Source of the DNA: Candidatus Altimarinota bacterium
GTDB taxonomy: Bacteria; Patescibacteriota; Gracilibacteria; Absconditabacterales; Absconditicoccaceae
Length of the DNA stretch: 64,000 nt
Reading direction: 5' to 3'
Assembly: GCA_021734475.1 (NCBI GenBank)
Contig: JAIPIU010000003.1
Location: forward strand, 1-64,000
The notes beneath the pieces are model-generated. The model saw only the letters and a list, made by a program, of their open reading frames with translations, was not told the DNA's origin and searched no databases. Both the position numbers and the translations under genes were made by a program. Positions 28,758 through 40,500 of the stretch are shown one piece after another; positions within the stretch are counted from its first letter, which is position 1, and every line of letters starts with the position of its first letter.

Positions 28758-31661
28758 ATGACAAAATCAGAAAAAAAACAGGTATCTCCTGTAAAAAAAA
28801 CGATAAAATCTGATAATGTATTTTTCCAGATTAAACCATTCAAAGACAATGAATTTGGAGTAAATCATTGGGATGCTATTATCAAAAATTTAATAAGTCT
28901 AAAAAGCCATAAAATAAGTTTTATTATAAGTTGAAGTTCGGTGAACATAAAATTTTTTGTTATAGTTCCCAAATCATTCAAAAATTATTTTAAAAACATA
29001 TTCTATTCCAACTATCCCACATCTGATTTAGAAGAAATCAAACCTTTTTTTGTTCCTCAGAAAAGAAATTTTATACGTTTTTCTGATGAATGAATATTGA
29101 AAACACAGGCAGAATTCACCAAAGATTGAACTTATATGGATCCTCTAAAAGACATATTGGCATTATACAATAACATAGATAAAGACTCCAAATTAAATAT
29201 ATATTTTGACTATAAGTTTAAATTCAAAAAAAATATATTTCAAATAATTTTATGATTTTTCAAATGGGCTCGATGAGCTAAAAGAAAAAAAGAAGTTACA
29301 GATGAAGATGAAATAAAAAAAGAAATATTAATTTCTCTTTCATATGCAGTTAGAGCAAAAGATATACCAAGTAAAGAATGAATTCAAAGAAATATAGTAT
29401 CAGTATTATCACCTATGGTTTCAGATTGAAAAATAAAGATAAAGAAATCTGAAAAATTTCAACGAACTTGATTTAATCAGGTTATAAATTTTTTCCATAT
29501 ACCCACAAAAATAAACTTTAGTAAATGACTCGAATACTGTCTATACAGAAAACTTCCTTATCCCACAAATATTCCTACACCAGACAATCGAGACGAGAAA
29601 GATTTAACCATACTTTGAGATACAGACTATAGATGAGAAAAAATCAGATTTGGAATCAAAAAAGATGATAAATTTAGACATATGTATATAGTAGGTAAAA
29701 CTTGAACTGGTAAATCTACATTTATAGCAAATATGCTAAAAAGTGACATGATGACATGAAACGGTTTAGCTCTACTAGATCCACATTGAGAACTTGTAGA
29801 TATTATATTAGAACATATTCCAACAAACAGAATAAACGACGTAATACTTTTTGACGTTGCAGATTCAGATTTTCCATTATGATTTAATCTCTTTCAATCA
29901 GATACAGAAGAAGGTAAAAATTTAGTAGCTTCATGAGTAGTATCCACATTCAAAAGATTATTTGGAAATTCTCGATGACCAAGATTAGAATATATACTCA
30001 GAAATGTAGTATTATCATTAGTAGAATATCCCAACGCTACATTAATGCATATTCTAAGAGTACTAACAGATAAAAATTTTAGAGAAGATGTAATAAGTAA
30101 TGTAAAAGATGGTGTGGTTTTAAAATTTCGACAAACAGAATTTAATAAACGAAATGATAAACAAAGAGAAGAAGCTGTGTGACCTATAACAAATAAAGTT
30201 TGACAATTTCTATCATCGAAATTAGTAAGAAATATATTTGGTCAACCTAGAACAAAATTAAGCCTTAGAAAAGCTATGGATGAATGAAAAATTATACTTG
30301 TAAACCTCAGTAAATGAAGAATATGAGAAGATAACGCAAATATGATATGATCATTATTAGTAACAAAATTTCAAATTGATGCCATGTCTAGAGCAGACAT
30401 ACCAGCTCATCTCAGAAGAGATTTTTATCTTTATATAGATGAGTTTCAAAATTTTGCCACTGAATCATTTGTAACTATATTATCAGAAGCTAGAAAATAT
30501 AAACTATCTTTGATAGTAGCAAATCAATATACTTCACAATTATTACCAGAAATCAAAGACGCTATATTTGGTAATGTAGGTAGTATAATATCTTTCACTT
30601 TATGAAAAGATGACGCTGATGTAATCACAGGACAATTCAAAGAAATGGCATCAGTAAATGATCTTATATCACTACCAAAGTTCACTGCTTATACTAGATT
30701 AATGATAGATTGAATATCATCAGATCCATTTAACATGAAAACATTACCTATATCCACACCTGACTGATCATTAGAACTTATCGATAAAATACGTAAACAA
30801 TCTAGACAAAGATATGCAACTCCAAAAGATCAACTTGAAAGACTAATGAATGCTTGGAATGCAAAAACATTCTCTATACAAGAAAAAATAGCAGAAAAAG
30901 CTAAATTAGAATGACTATGATTAAGTGAACTTGAATTAAAAAACCTTGAAAATCAATTTGTAGTAGACCATGATTATCTTTTCAGGGAATTTAATATAGA
31001 TGGAGATGAACCGGATGCAATTATATTTGATACAGATAACAATTCTCACAAAGCCTTGCGATATACAAAACCAAAATGACTAGAAGATCAAACAAATATC
31101 AAATATAAAAAATGATGAAAAATCTGAACTATACCAACACATATCGATATCTATGAACATCAAACTATAAAAATACAAAATAATTGACCTCTAGTAATTC
31201 GAGTATGAAAAAAAGAAGATTGTATCAATCAATTAGAAGATATTATCAAAAATGCTTGATTAGATCCGGCTAAAAATGATTTTCTAAAATTTTGTCCAAA
31301 TACAAATAAACTCGAATCTTCTATGCCCAAAAAAGAAGTTAAACCTATTACTACTAAAACAATGAAACAGTCAAATATAAAAGACAGTAATGAAACAGTC
31401 AAACAATGAAACAATGAAACATTTTCAATCAAAGATATTAAATTAGGACAAGAATATGAATGATATATTAAATTAAGCTACAATTACTGAATGTTTGTAA
31501 CTGTAAAATGAGTAGAATGATTATTACATAAAAATTGGATTGTTGCACCAGATTGAGTAGAACGAAAAAAATTCTACAATATCTGAGATAAAATCAAAGT
31601 AAAGGCAAAAGAATTTAAAGAAGTTAATTGAGAAGAAAGAGTTGTTCGAAGTCAAAAATAA
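28758..31661 (+). CDS. VirD4/TraD-like ATPase with C-terminal S1 domain
   Basis: 967 residues. Start MTKSEKKQVS chosen; an ATG 30 bp upstream is possible. Residues ~1-290 are unrecognised and contain at most a weak hydrophobic stretch. The ATPase follows: Walker A VGKTGTGKSTFIANML (~320), Walker B ALLDPHGEL and later FYLYIDEFQNFAT (~560), and EARKYKLSLIVANQYTSQL, typical of conjugation coupling ATPases (TraG/VirD4/DUF87). The last ~75 residues are an S1 RNA-binding fold: LGQEYEGYIKLSYNYGMFVTVKGVEGLLHK ... FYNIGDKIKVKAK. It lies divergent from the PriA-like gene. DNA or RNP pumping is inferred; an S1 domain on this ATPase is unusual. Confidence 0.85.
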
Positions 31662-31684
31662 TAATTTTATAATATAATTTTCAA

Positions 31685-32968
31685 ATGAATAATTTTCTTT
31701 TAATTGCTATATTAGTGTTATTTTCAGGTTTTTTCTCCTGAGCTGAAATAGCTATAAGCAGTACTCCCATATACAAGATTAAACAGCTTCTCCATTCTCA
31801 TAAAAAGAAATCAGCAAAAATATTATTGATACTAAAATCAAAAATAGAAAAAACATTAATAACAATATTAATATGAAATACACTAATAAATGTAATTATC
31901 TCAATATTAGCAGCTAGAATATGAGATGAGCTTACAGCAAAAATGGCCATGTCAACAGCTAGTGGGTTTTTACTAATATCAGTTTTAACAACATTTATCA
32001 TATTATTATTTGGAGAAATTATTCCTAAAGTTTTTTCAAGTAAATTATCACTACAGATATCATTAGCTATAGCAAAACCGATACGATTATTATCATATAT
32101 TCTACGACCTATACTAATAATTTTTGAATTAATAATGAAAGTATTTAGTTCGTTTTTAAATGGTAATAATCAATGAGTTTCCAAAAATGACGTAGAAATA
32201 TTTATTCAACAATGACAAAAAGACTGAATATTTACAGAGACAGAAAGCCGTATTATAAAAAATTTCTTATACTTCGACGAAAGATGAGTAGAATCAATAC
32301 TGAAACATAGAACTGAAATATTTGCAATATCAGATGAAACAGTATTAAAAGATGCTCTAGAAGAAATAGCCAAAAGCCCATACTCTAGAGTACCAGTATT
32401 CAAAAAAGATAAAGACAATATAATCTGACTTTTAACTATCAAAGATTTATTAAAATTTCTACATAACAAAGAAAACACATCAAAAAAAATAAAAGATTTT
32501 ATAATCAGAGATGTTTACAAAGTTCCAGTTACAGCTAATATATTTGATATATTTCTAAAGATGAAAAAATGAGGACAACATTTCGCTATAGTAATAGATG
32601 AGTTTGGTTGAACGGAATGAATTATTACTATGGAAGATATTTTGGAAGATATGCTATGAGATATCAAAGATGAATTTGATGCATGAGAAGAATCATGAAT
32701 AGTAAAATTAAACAACCAAGAAATTATAGTAAAATGAGATGTTTTACTCAGAGAAATTATAGATTATTTCTATATAGATCACTTCGAAATACCAAAAAAA
32801 TATGCTGATGATATATCTGAGGAAGATATGACATCTTATATAATATTAGAAATATTAAAAACTTTCGCTCAAAAATGAGAAATAGTCAAATTATGAAATC
32901 TCAAGTTCGAAGTTATAGAGACCAAAAGAAATAAAATCCAAAAAGTAAAAGTAACATATGAAAAATAG
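31685..32968 (+). CDS. CorC/HlyC-family membrane protein (CNNM domain + CBS pair)
   Basis: 427 residues. An N-terminal CNNM (DUF21) domain with four membrane segments, SGFFSGAEIAISST and LFGEIIPKVFSSKLS, is followed by a CBS pair (ILKHRTEIFAISDETVLKDAL..., [51 protein letters not shown]) and a C-terminal CorC_HlyC domain (~340-427). Relatives transport or regulate Mg2+/Co2+ in the cytoplasmic membrane. It starts 23 bp after the VirD4-like gene and ends in TAG, followed by a strong terminator. Confidence 0.9.
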
Positions 32969-32975
32969 TTTTTAT

Positions 32976-33011
32976 AAAAACCCTTGTAGCACCACACACA
33001 AGGGTTTTTTT
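32976..33011 (+). terminator. Rho-independent terminator
   Basis: AAAAACCCTTGT-agcaccacac-ACAAGGGTTTTTT after the CorC-like gene. Confidence 0.9.
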
Positions 33012-33104
33012 CTATTTTCATAGAATAAATATTTCAGAAAATTCACAACGAATTTAGTTATTAGTTATTGGTAATTGGTAATTACAAATATACAAATCAC
33101 ATTT

Positions 33105-33524
33105 TTAGTCCCTAATTTCAACTGTTTCATATACTCTTTCTATCATAGTCTGTACTTCTCTTATAGGCATTTCGAAATTATTCCTATAAAACCCATTACC
33201 CAAAAGCAGATTATCCAAATTATCTCACACATCTACAAGTGATGATAGAATTTTTTCTATATCCTTCTTATTTCAGCTAAATTCTTTATTAACTTCCCTC
33301 TTAAGATCAATTAAATGATTTTTCATCTCTGTAATCTTACGAAGCATAATATCAACCAAATCCGTATCCATTTTTTCTGTTAAACTTATTCCATAAACTC
33401 ATACTGAATCAGAATTCAAATCAAGTACAGAAACCAACATATCACAAGTTTGATTAATCTTATCAATCAATTTATTAACCTTTCATAAAGAATTTGATGA
33501 TAATTTTGCATTTACTTTTTCCAT
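33105..33524 (-). CDS. Unknown 139-residue helical protein
   Basis: MEKVNAKLSSNSLGKVNKLIDK... is all-helical by sequence, with heptad-like hydrophobic spacing (IDKINQTCDMLVSVL, MLRKITEMKNHLIDLKREV, IEKILSSLVDVGDNLDNLLL). No signal peptide, membrane segment or recognised motif. Stop TAA. It stands alone between a terminator and a 420-bp spacer. Confidence 0.65.
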
Positions 33525-33947
33525 GGTGCTTTTGGATAAATAATAAAATAGTTTAAGTGTTTAATTCAACCGCCATAAAAACAAATGAAATGAAGTTTTT
33601 TTGATGATTGGATTATACCGATGACTTTAGATGCTTTAATTTCAAACGAAGTGAAGAAGTTAAAGATTTCTAAAGCTATCGCGTATGTATATTTAATTAT
33701 ATTCCATTTATTTAAATTTATTAAAAAAATCTGAATTTATCTTTCAGATCTCTTGGTATATTTATAATAACATAATATTTATATTTACAAATAGTCATTT
33801 TATCAATCTTTTGAGAACTATAGGTTATCAAATTTCAATATTGCAGTAATTTCGACACAGTTTTTTTTGCAGCCTACCTGTCGAATAAGACAGGATGAAA
33901 TATAAATTATAAAAAGTTCTCTAGAAAAACCAGAGAACTTAATTTTT
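33525..33947. other. Intergenic region with one weak ORF
   Basis: A 60-codon frame (33585-33767, plus strand, MKGSFFDDWIIPMTLDALIS...) is open only if TGA is Gly. It has no recognisable family and may be chance or a gene fragment. The rest is AT-rich, with a small inverted repeat CCTGTC-gaataa-GACAGG at 33878-33895. No RNA gene recognised. Confidence 0.4.
33911..33940 (-). terminator. Rho-independent terminator
   Basis: On the minus strand AAGTTCTCTggtttttctAGAGAACTT followed by T5, 8 bp after the stop of the 33948 gene. Confidence 0.85.
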
Positions 33948-34391
33948 TCACTTTACTTTAGCTAAAGTAATCACTTCAGCAACCACTTTTTCTTGATCTT
34001 TTATTATCAAAGAAGCTTGCCATAAACCCATCTTTACTTTCTTTACTTTCGCTTCAAAAACATATAAAATATCAAGTTTAAGTTTCTGAGTTATTTTACT
34101 TTCTGTAGTAATTGAAAGCATATCTTCCCATCCAAGTTTTTCTTTTACAATTCTTGCTCCATTCCATAAAACATTTAAAGCACTTACAACATCAATCAAC
34201 ATGATTATATGAAAGTGATTTACATGACCTCTAGATTCAAGAGTTGGATCACTACTAGGAAAGATACATTTACCAATCATTTCAACGTTCTTATCATCAT
34301 ATTCTATTACAATATCTGATTTTGAATCAAGATAATGTGGTGGCGGGGATTTCTTAGAAAAGTCTTCCCATTTTACAATTTCTTTTTTCAT
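33948..34391 (-). CDS. Possible hotdog-fold thioesterase-like protein, GGN-only glycines
   Basis: 147 residues. HVNHFHIIMLIDVVSALNVLW looks like a hotdog central helix. It is followed by strand-like alternation (MLSITTESKITQKLKLDILYVFEAKVKKVKMGLWQASLIIKDQEKVVAEVITLAKV), the usual order in thioesterase/FabZ-like folds. The catalytic residue is not evident. All five glycines are GGN. It stands alone, divergent from the TrmB-like regulator, with its own terminator. The hotdog call is by pattern only. Confidence 0.55.
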   Translation of the reverse strand: MKKEIVKWEDFSKKSPPPHYLDSKSDIVIEYDDKNVEMIGKCIFPSSDPTLESRGHVNHFHIIMLIDVVSALNVLWNGARIVKEKLGWEDMLSITTESKITQKLKLDILYVFEAKVKKVKMGLWQASLIIKDQEKVVAEVITLAKVK

Positions 34392-34529
34392 AATTTTTTA
34401 TATTTATATTTATAGACAATATATAATAATATATATACGATATATCAATAAATAATTATGTTTTTATGCTGTTGAAATTCGTCGACATTTTTATAAAATA
34501 TCGTCACTTTTAATAACTACAAATAAATT

Positions 34530-35267
34530 ATGGAATTAATTAACCTTTTAATAAAAAATAATTTTTCCGAAAAAGAAGCAAAAGTTTATTTAGCTTGTTT
34601 AGAACTAAAAATAGCAAATGCAAGTACCATATCTAGATACACCAAAGAAAAAAGATCTACAGTATATAGCATACTCAAAGAACTTCAAAAAAAGTGAATA
34701 ATTAATGAAATAGATAAAAACAAAATAGCATCATATTCTGCAGTACCACCAGAACATATTGCTAAAAAATTAGAAGAAAATTTTAAAAAATTCCAATCAT
34801 TATTACCAGCTTTCAATGCATTTACAGAAAAATTTGGCATAGCTCCCAAAGTACAATTTTTTGAATGATTAGAATGAATAAAAAACATCTATAACGATAT
34901 TTTACAGTCGCAAGTTGAAGTTTGCGCTTTACTAGGAACATCAAAGTTTCCAAAATTTATATCAAATTATTTAGAAACAATTTTCTTTCCAGAAAAAATA
35001 AAAAGAAACATATTTTCTAGAACACTTTTATCTGACAATTCAGTAAACAAAAAAAATATAAATAAGATACAAAGTAAAAAATATAAAAGAGAATGGAAAA
35101 TAACTAATTGATTAACTTTTATGGAAAATATTATAATTAATATCTATTGACCAAATAAAATAATGATAGCTGTTTTTACAGAAAAAGAACCATTTTGATT
35201 GGTAATATCAAGTTATTATTTATACGAAACCATTCTAAGTATATTTAATTTCCTACGAAAGAAATAA
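34530..35267 (+). CDS. TrmB-family transcriptional regulator
   Basis: 245 residues. The N-terminal winged helix-turn-helix, NFSEKEAKVYLACLELKIANASTISRYTKEKRSTVYSILKELQKKGII, is diagnostic of TrmB. A coiled coil follows (~85-105), then the C-terminal sensor half (VQFFEGLEGIKNIYNDIL; FGLVISSYYLYETI). TrmB proteins are mostly archaeal sugar regulators and also common in Patescibacteria. It is divergent from the 33948 gene across 138 bp of very AT-rich DNA, which it may control. Confidence 0.85.
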
Positions 35268-35287
35268 TTCAAAAGACTAAATAATTC

Positions 35288-36379
35288 TTAATTCTTAATT
35301 TTTAATTCATAATTCCCTACAAAATAACCACTACTCCATGCCCATTGCAAATTAAAACCTCAAGTCCTACCAGTAATATCACATGCTTCACCTATAAAAT
35401 AAAGTCATGGAATCGTTTTTGATTGTAATTTTTGATCAAGTTGAGATAATTTAATTCCTCATCAAGTAACCTTAGCTTCTTCCCAGGGTCTAAATGATTT
35501 TATATCCAAATTCACCTCATTTTCATTTTCTTTTAAACCAAGAAACTTAGCTATTTTTTTAGTCAAACTATGTACTCCAAATATAAGTTTTATTTGTCAT
35601 TTAGATAAATCTTCTAGATTTTTTCAAACATGAAGAGTTACATCAAAAACAACAGGTCCAGATATTCACCAATGAGTAAATAATAACATTCATTTAGATT
35701 GATACAAAATCTTTTTTCAGTCACTAACCCAAATTTCAACATTTGTAGAATTACCAGTTATTCAAGATAAATCTTGCTGAGTTTCTATACCACAAAGACA
35801 AGGATATGCAGTATTTGATTGAAGTCATAATTTATTAGCAATATCCCAAGCAAATCAAGTAGCTCATATCTGAGGGAATGTCTTTCATCAGCTAGAAACA
35901 ACAACTTTTTTACAAGTATATTTCTTATTAGATGTTTTCACAACAAATCAATCTTTATTTTGTTCTATATCTATTACTTCTTCTCAATTTCTTATTTCAG
36001 TATTATTATCTTTTGATTCTTTTATAAGAAGATCTAACAATTTATTAGATTTTTCACAATCAAGAAATATTTTTCATCATTTTTCTTGATGAGTACTAAG
36101 TCATCTTTCTTCAAGCCGATTTATCATATCATAATTTCAAAATTTATGAAAAATACTGTGTAATATCTGAATATTATCTCATATATAATCTTCATCAGGT
36201 TTTAATTTTATATTTGTGACATTACATCTTCATCATCCAGAAAGTAATATTTTGGATCAAACTTTATCAGATTTTTCCAATATTAATTTATCCAAATTTT
36301 TATCAGCAAAAATACTGCAAAACAATCAGCTTGCTCCTCATCAAATTATAATCACATCTCGTGTTTTTTGATCTTGCAT
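35288..36379 (-). CDS. BaiN/HI0933-family flavoprotein
   Basis: 363 residues. An N-terminal Rossmann FAD site, VIIIGGGASGLFCSIFA, is followed by LEKSDKVGSKILLSGGGRCNVTN, the family signature, SSGGKTFPQIGATGFAWDIA, and near the C-terminus GLYFIGEACDITGRTGGFNLQWAWSSG. This is the NAD(P)/FAD-dependent oxidoreductase family HI0933/YhiN, of unclear substrate. It is shorter than the usual ~400. Many Gly in the FAD loop are TGA. Confidence 0.88.
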
Positions 36380-36496
36380 TTTTTATTTTCACTTATAAAA
36401 CCAATAAAAAACTAAACATCCATAATCCAAGCTGGAAAAATTACATTCCTAGCAGACAATAGCCGAACAAAATGGCAGATTGTGAGGCCTAGAGTT

Positions 36497-36625
36497 TTTG
36501 AATACTGGCGCCTGTCCCGCAAAGGCGGAAGGGTAATGCCAAAAGTATTTCGTCGTCTGGGGGCGAAACCCCATAAATAACATTAGTAGATTCCGGTTGC
36601 AAATAAATAACACCAGAATGACAGT
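36497..36625. repeat. Composite GC-rich palindromic element (copy d)
   Basis: Its right part, read on the minus strand, is CTGTCATTCTGGTG...GCAACCGGAATCTAC, with the same ends as the ATTCCGGC elements. Its left part, GGCGCCTGTCCCGCAAAGGCGGAAGGGT, matches the inner hairpin in a diverged form (CCGC-aaag-GCGG). A further GC-rich GTCTGGGGGCGAAACCCC hairpin lies between. It abuts the stop codon of the aminopeptidase gene. Confidence 0.7.
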
Positions 36626-37825
36626 CTATAAAGTAAATTTCCCATCTTTATAAATCACTTTTTTCTTTCAATCAGCTAAAGTAGCTGTCACTGTTCTATT
36701 AGTAGTAGATATTATATCTACATGTTCTGCACTTTCATTTAATCAGATTTTATTTTTAATATTTTTATTTAATTTTTTTATATCTCAAACATAACATTCA
36801 TCAAAAGATTTCCCCAAAGCAATATGAGTATTACCATATTTTCAACCAACATTTTCATCATACAAAGTCTCTGCCATAAATTTTGTAATACGAGAAAATC
36901 TAGAATCAGTCAAACTAAATTCTCACAATTTATTCATATTTGGTATTTTCAACATTTGTTCAAAAACTTCTCAATTCTGATCCGCTTCAAAATGTACAAC
37001 AATTCATTTATCAAATTTTAATTTAATTCATTTTATCATCTGACCATAACGATAAAGTGGCTGATTTAGTTTAATCCAACCCTCTGTTCATCTCCAATCA
37101 GGCGAAGTAAAAATTTCAAATGATGGAATATTTCTTCATCATCCACCAAGTCGTTGTCTATTTTTTCATATTTTAATTTTTAAATCAACATCTTCTCATT
37201 TTATATGTAAGTATTCTATCTTTAGTTTATCAAGTTTATTTTTTAAAGAATTAATTTCAGTCATTATACCTTTTCGTTTTTTTATAGGATCTTTTTTATC
37301 CAAAAAACATGCATTTATAATTTGTTTTCGATATTCCTCCAAACTTATTCAAGCTTCCTTAGCCATAGCTGATGTTCAATAAAGAGCAGCTGTCCAAGTC
37401 ATCTTTCCATCATTTTCTTTCTTAACACGCCTTTCTATGTATGGTTTACGAGAAATCATTCTATTAGATATTTTTTTTGGATCAATTCATTTTAGATGAT
37501 GCATATCAGCGTCAGCTATTATACTAATAACATGAGTCATTTGTTTAACTTTACCATGCAAATAATAAGATGGATAAAACAACAACTGATGATCATCAGC
37601 ATTCTCAAAAAAATGCCTTGCTACACCATCAGGAATATATTCAAATATAGGATGAGCTCATGATTCCAATATTGATTCTTGAAGAGGTAAATAAAAAGAT
37701 TTAGCACATTCTGGTATTTGAACAAAAATCACATCATTTTTTTTTGTTCCTTCTCAACTCCGTAATGCAAATTTAACTAGTACGTCTGCATATTTTTTCA
37801 ATAATTCATAACTAGGTTTATACAT
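36626..37825 (-). CDS. M29-family aminopeptidase (AmpS/PepS type)
   Basis: 399 residues, the family length. Metal and catalytic segments: GIVVHFEADQNGEVFEQML (Glu ligand), LGEFSLTDSRFSRITKFMAETLYDENVGGKYGNTHIALGKSF (Glu, Tyr, His and Asp region), and the end VDIISTTNRTVTATLADGKKKVIYKDGKF. The C-terminal GxxxxIYKDGxF is typical. Cobalt/zinc exopeptidase acting in the cytoplasm to recycle peptides. The Gly in EADQNGEV, NVGGKYGN and ALGKS are mostly TGA. The last codon touches repeat element d. Confidence 0.88.
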
Positions 37826-37893
37826 TTCAACTAAAAAATTAACAAATTAAAACATTAACAAATCCCCAATTCCAAATATACCAATTACGGTTT

Positions 37894-39162
37894 TTAGGGT
37901 ATATTTATCATATCTTTATCAGCTTTATTTGCCATAATAAATCTCAATAAAAGTATCATAAAGGTAATCCAAAACACTCCCAAAAAGAATCATCAAACTA
38001 CATCACTAAACCAGTGTACATTCAAATATATTCTACTAAATCAAATAATAATTATAGGAATAAAACATAATAAAAAGAACCAAAATTCTCTCCATTTAGA
38101 TTTAATATCATTTTCAAATATAAGCCACACACTCAAAAAAAGTATAGTAATCATGGTTGTATGACCAGAAGGAAAACTATAGTCTTGTAGAAATATTAAA
38201 GCATTATCTGGTCTTAGTCTTCATATAAAAATTTTCATAAAAATATCTATAAAAAATCATCATAAATTTCATAGGATAAACAACCAATAATAATATTTCT
38301 TTTTTTTGTATATAAGATATATGATAAACAAAATACCTAAAAATAAAAATACATACAAATTTCACACAGTATTTATAGCAAACATTATTCTATCCAATAT
38401 AGGATTAGACAACAGATTAACCTTAAAATTTATAATATTATCTATATGAATAATAGATTGATGTCAAGCTATCTCATCAGCTAATTTTGCAAGTATAAAA
38501 ACTGATAATAAATTTGTGATCAAAGTATAAATATATTCTCTATTAAAAACGTGTCTTCTCTTATTTATATATCTATACGCAAATATCATTAATATACCAA
38601 AAACCATAGCTAGAAACATAAATTTTCACATACTTTTTCATATAGTTTCATAACTATGACCAAATATATATCAAATTATCACCCAAAAAACTGACCAAGA
38701 TAAACAACTCATCAAACTACCCCAAATATATTTAGTCAGAGATATATGAGACACTCAAGAAAGAAATGGTGTAATAACTCTAGTCCGTCCATAAAACCTA
38801 CTAAAAAATATTGCTTTCAAAAAATGATTATTCAACATATTCCTAGTTTTTTCCAAACTTTCTTTTTTTATGAAAATATATTTTCAATATTTAGAAAGAA
38901 ATGGATATCCAAATTTTCTTCACATAAAATATCACAAAAGATCTCACAAAAAAGATCATATAAATCAAACGCCTATCAAAATAAATATATTAAAAACTCA
39001 TATTCTAGCTAAAAATCAACCAAACAACATTACAAATTGTCATGGAGAAAACACTCATAAAGGAGGTATTCACTCTATTCAAACCAATCAAAAAACTATA
39101 AAATAACCGAAACTATGCAAAAAATCAGAAGGTAGATTCATTATCCAATTTACAATATCCAT
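37894..39162 (-). CDS. DedA-PAP2 fusion: membrane lipid phosphatase
   Basis: 422 residues. The N-terminal half (~1-190) is a DedA/SNARE-associated membrane domain: GFIGSFLGDLLGYFMGRKFG, FSRFYGRTRVITPFLSGVSHISLTKY. The C-terminal half is a PAP2 phosphatase with all three motifs: KIFIGRLRPD, FPSGHTTM, and SRIYLNVHWFSDVVGG (~residues 310-390). DedA proteins flip undecaprenyl-phosphate and PAP2 enzymes dephosphorylate undecaprenyl-pyrophosphate. So one protein may combine the recycling steps of the cell-wall carrier lipid. Confidence 0.88.
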
Positions 39163-39199
39163 TTTTTAATTTATAATACATAATTTAAAATATATATTT

Positions 39200-40414
39200 T
39201 TAGAAATATTTTCTTCATTTTAATTCATCAGGTAAGTGTTGTTGATCTTTGGCAGAATTATCATCATGAAAATATTTATATCATTTACCATATCAGATTT
39301 CTTTCATAAATTTTGTAGGTGCATTTCTAAGATGAATAGGCACATCCAAGTTTCAATATTTTGTTACATCTGCTTTTGTAGCCAAAGCAACTTTGTAGGC
39401 TGTATTATCTTTTTTAGCTTTTGCAAGATACATAGCTAATTGAAATATAAATACATCGCATTCTGGCATTCATATCTTTGCAATAGCATCATAAACTTGA
39501 TTAGCAAGTAATAATGCATTATTATCGGCTAATCATATATCTTCCGATGCAAATCTAAGCATTCTCCTAACAATATAAAGTGGATCTTCTCATCACATAA
39601 GCATTCTTTGAATTCGATAACATGCAGCATTTCCATCACTATCACGAAGAGATTTATGTATTGCTGATATTATATTGTAATGTTCTTCACCATTTCTATC
39701 AAAATAAATAGCTTTTTGTCATGCTTTTAATATATCTTCCTCTATAATTTCTCATTTTTTTCTGATCAATATTGCTGATTCTAATATATTCAAAGAGTTT
39801 CTCAAATCTCAGTTACCAAGTTTACTTATAAGTTCAAGATTTTCATCAGATATTTCTATGCCCCCTTTATAAAGGGGGTCAGGAGGATTTGTTTTATATT
39901 TATCCTGAATTTTCTTTAAGTTTTTTTTTAGAAACATAAGTATATCTTGATGTTCTAGTTTTTCAAAAACAAACACCCTGGATCTACTAAGCAAAGCATT
40001 ATTTATTGTAAAACTAGGATTTTCTGTAGTTGCTCATATCAATATAATATTTCAATTTTCCACATATGGAAGTAATGTATCTTGTTGAGCCTTATTCCGA
40101 CGATGTATTTCATCCAAAAAGACTATAGTTTGTTTACCATATTGAGTATTTAATTTAGCCTGTTCTATTATCTTTTTCAAATCGTCTTTTTTGCTAGTTA
40201 CTCATGACATCTGATAAAAGTCAGCTTTAATAACTTTGGATATTATAAGTGCTAAAGTTGTTTTTCCAACTCCTGGAGGTCACCAAAAAATCATTGATGG
40301 AACTTTTTCATTTTCCAAAAAAATCCTGATAGTCTTTCATTCACCTACCAAATGTTCTTGTCATACAAAATCTTCTAATTTTTCTGGTCTAAGAAAAGAA
40401 GGTATTGGCTCCAA
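39200..40414 (-). CDS. rarA: Replication-associated recombination ATPase RarA (MgsA)
   Basis: 404 residues from a TTG at 40412 (EPIPSFLRPEKLEDFVGQEHL); another TTG at 40439 would add nine residues. No ATG is available in frame. Motifs: Walker A FWGPPGVGKTTLAL, Walker B TIVFLDEIHR, sensor ATTENPSFTINNALLSRSRVF, then AWPY-like domain [28 protein letters not shown], and VKFGY-type tail AYKVALATKADVTKYGN. It acts at stalled forks. Residues ~180-192, KTNPPDPLYKGGI, are the translation of a C-run/G-run palindromic repeat inserted in frame between the ATPase and lid regions. Confidence 0.9.
39861..39890. repeat. C-run/G-run palindrome inside rarA
   Basis: CCCCCTTTATAAAGGGGGTCAGGAGGATTT. Read on the minus strand it gives NPPDPLYKGG within RarA without breaking the frame. 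Related to 4212 and 9745. Confidence 0.8.
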
Positions 40415-40500
40415 AACAAATTCTGAAATAAAATAAAGCAATCAGAATAATATTTAGAAACAAATTAAAATCAAGATAAGCTCAGATATAAAAAATTTAA

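Noticed and set aside
33585-33767. 60-codon plus-strand ORF.
   Set aside because: No family, no ribosome site, AT-driven composition; noted only as part of the spacer.
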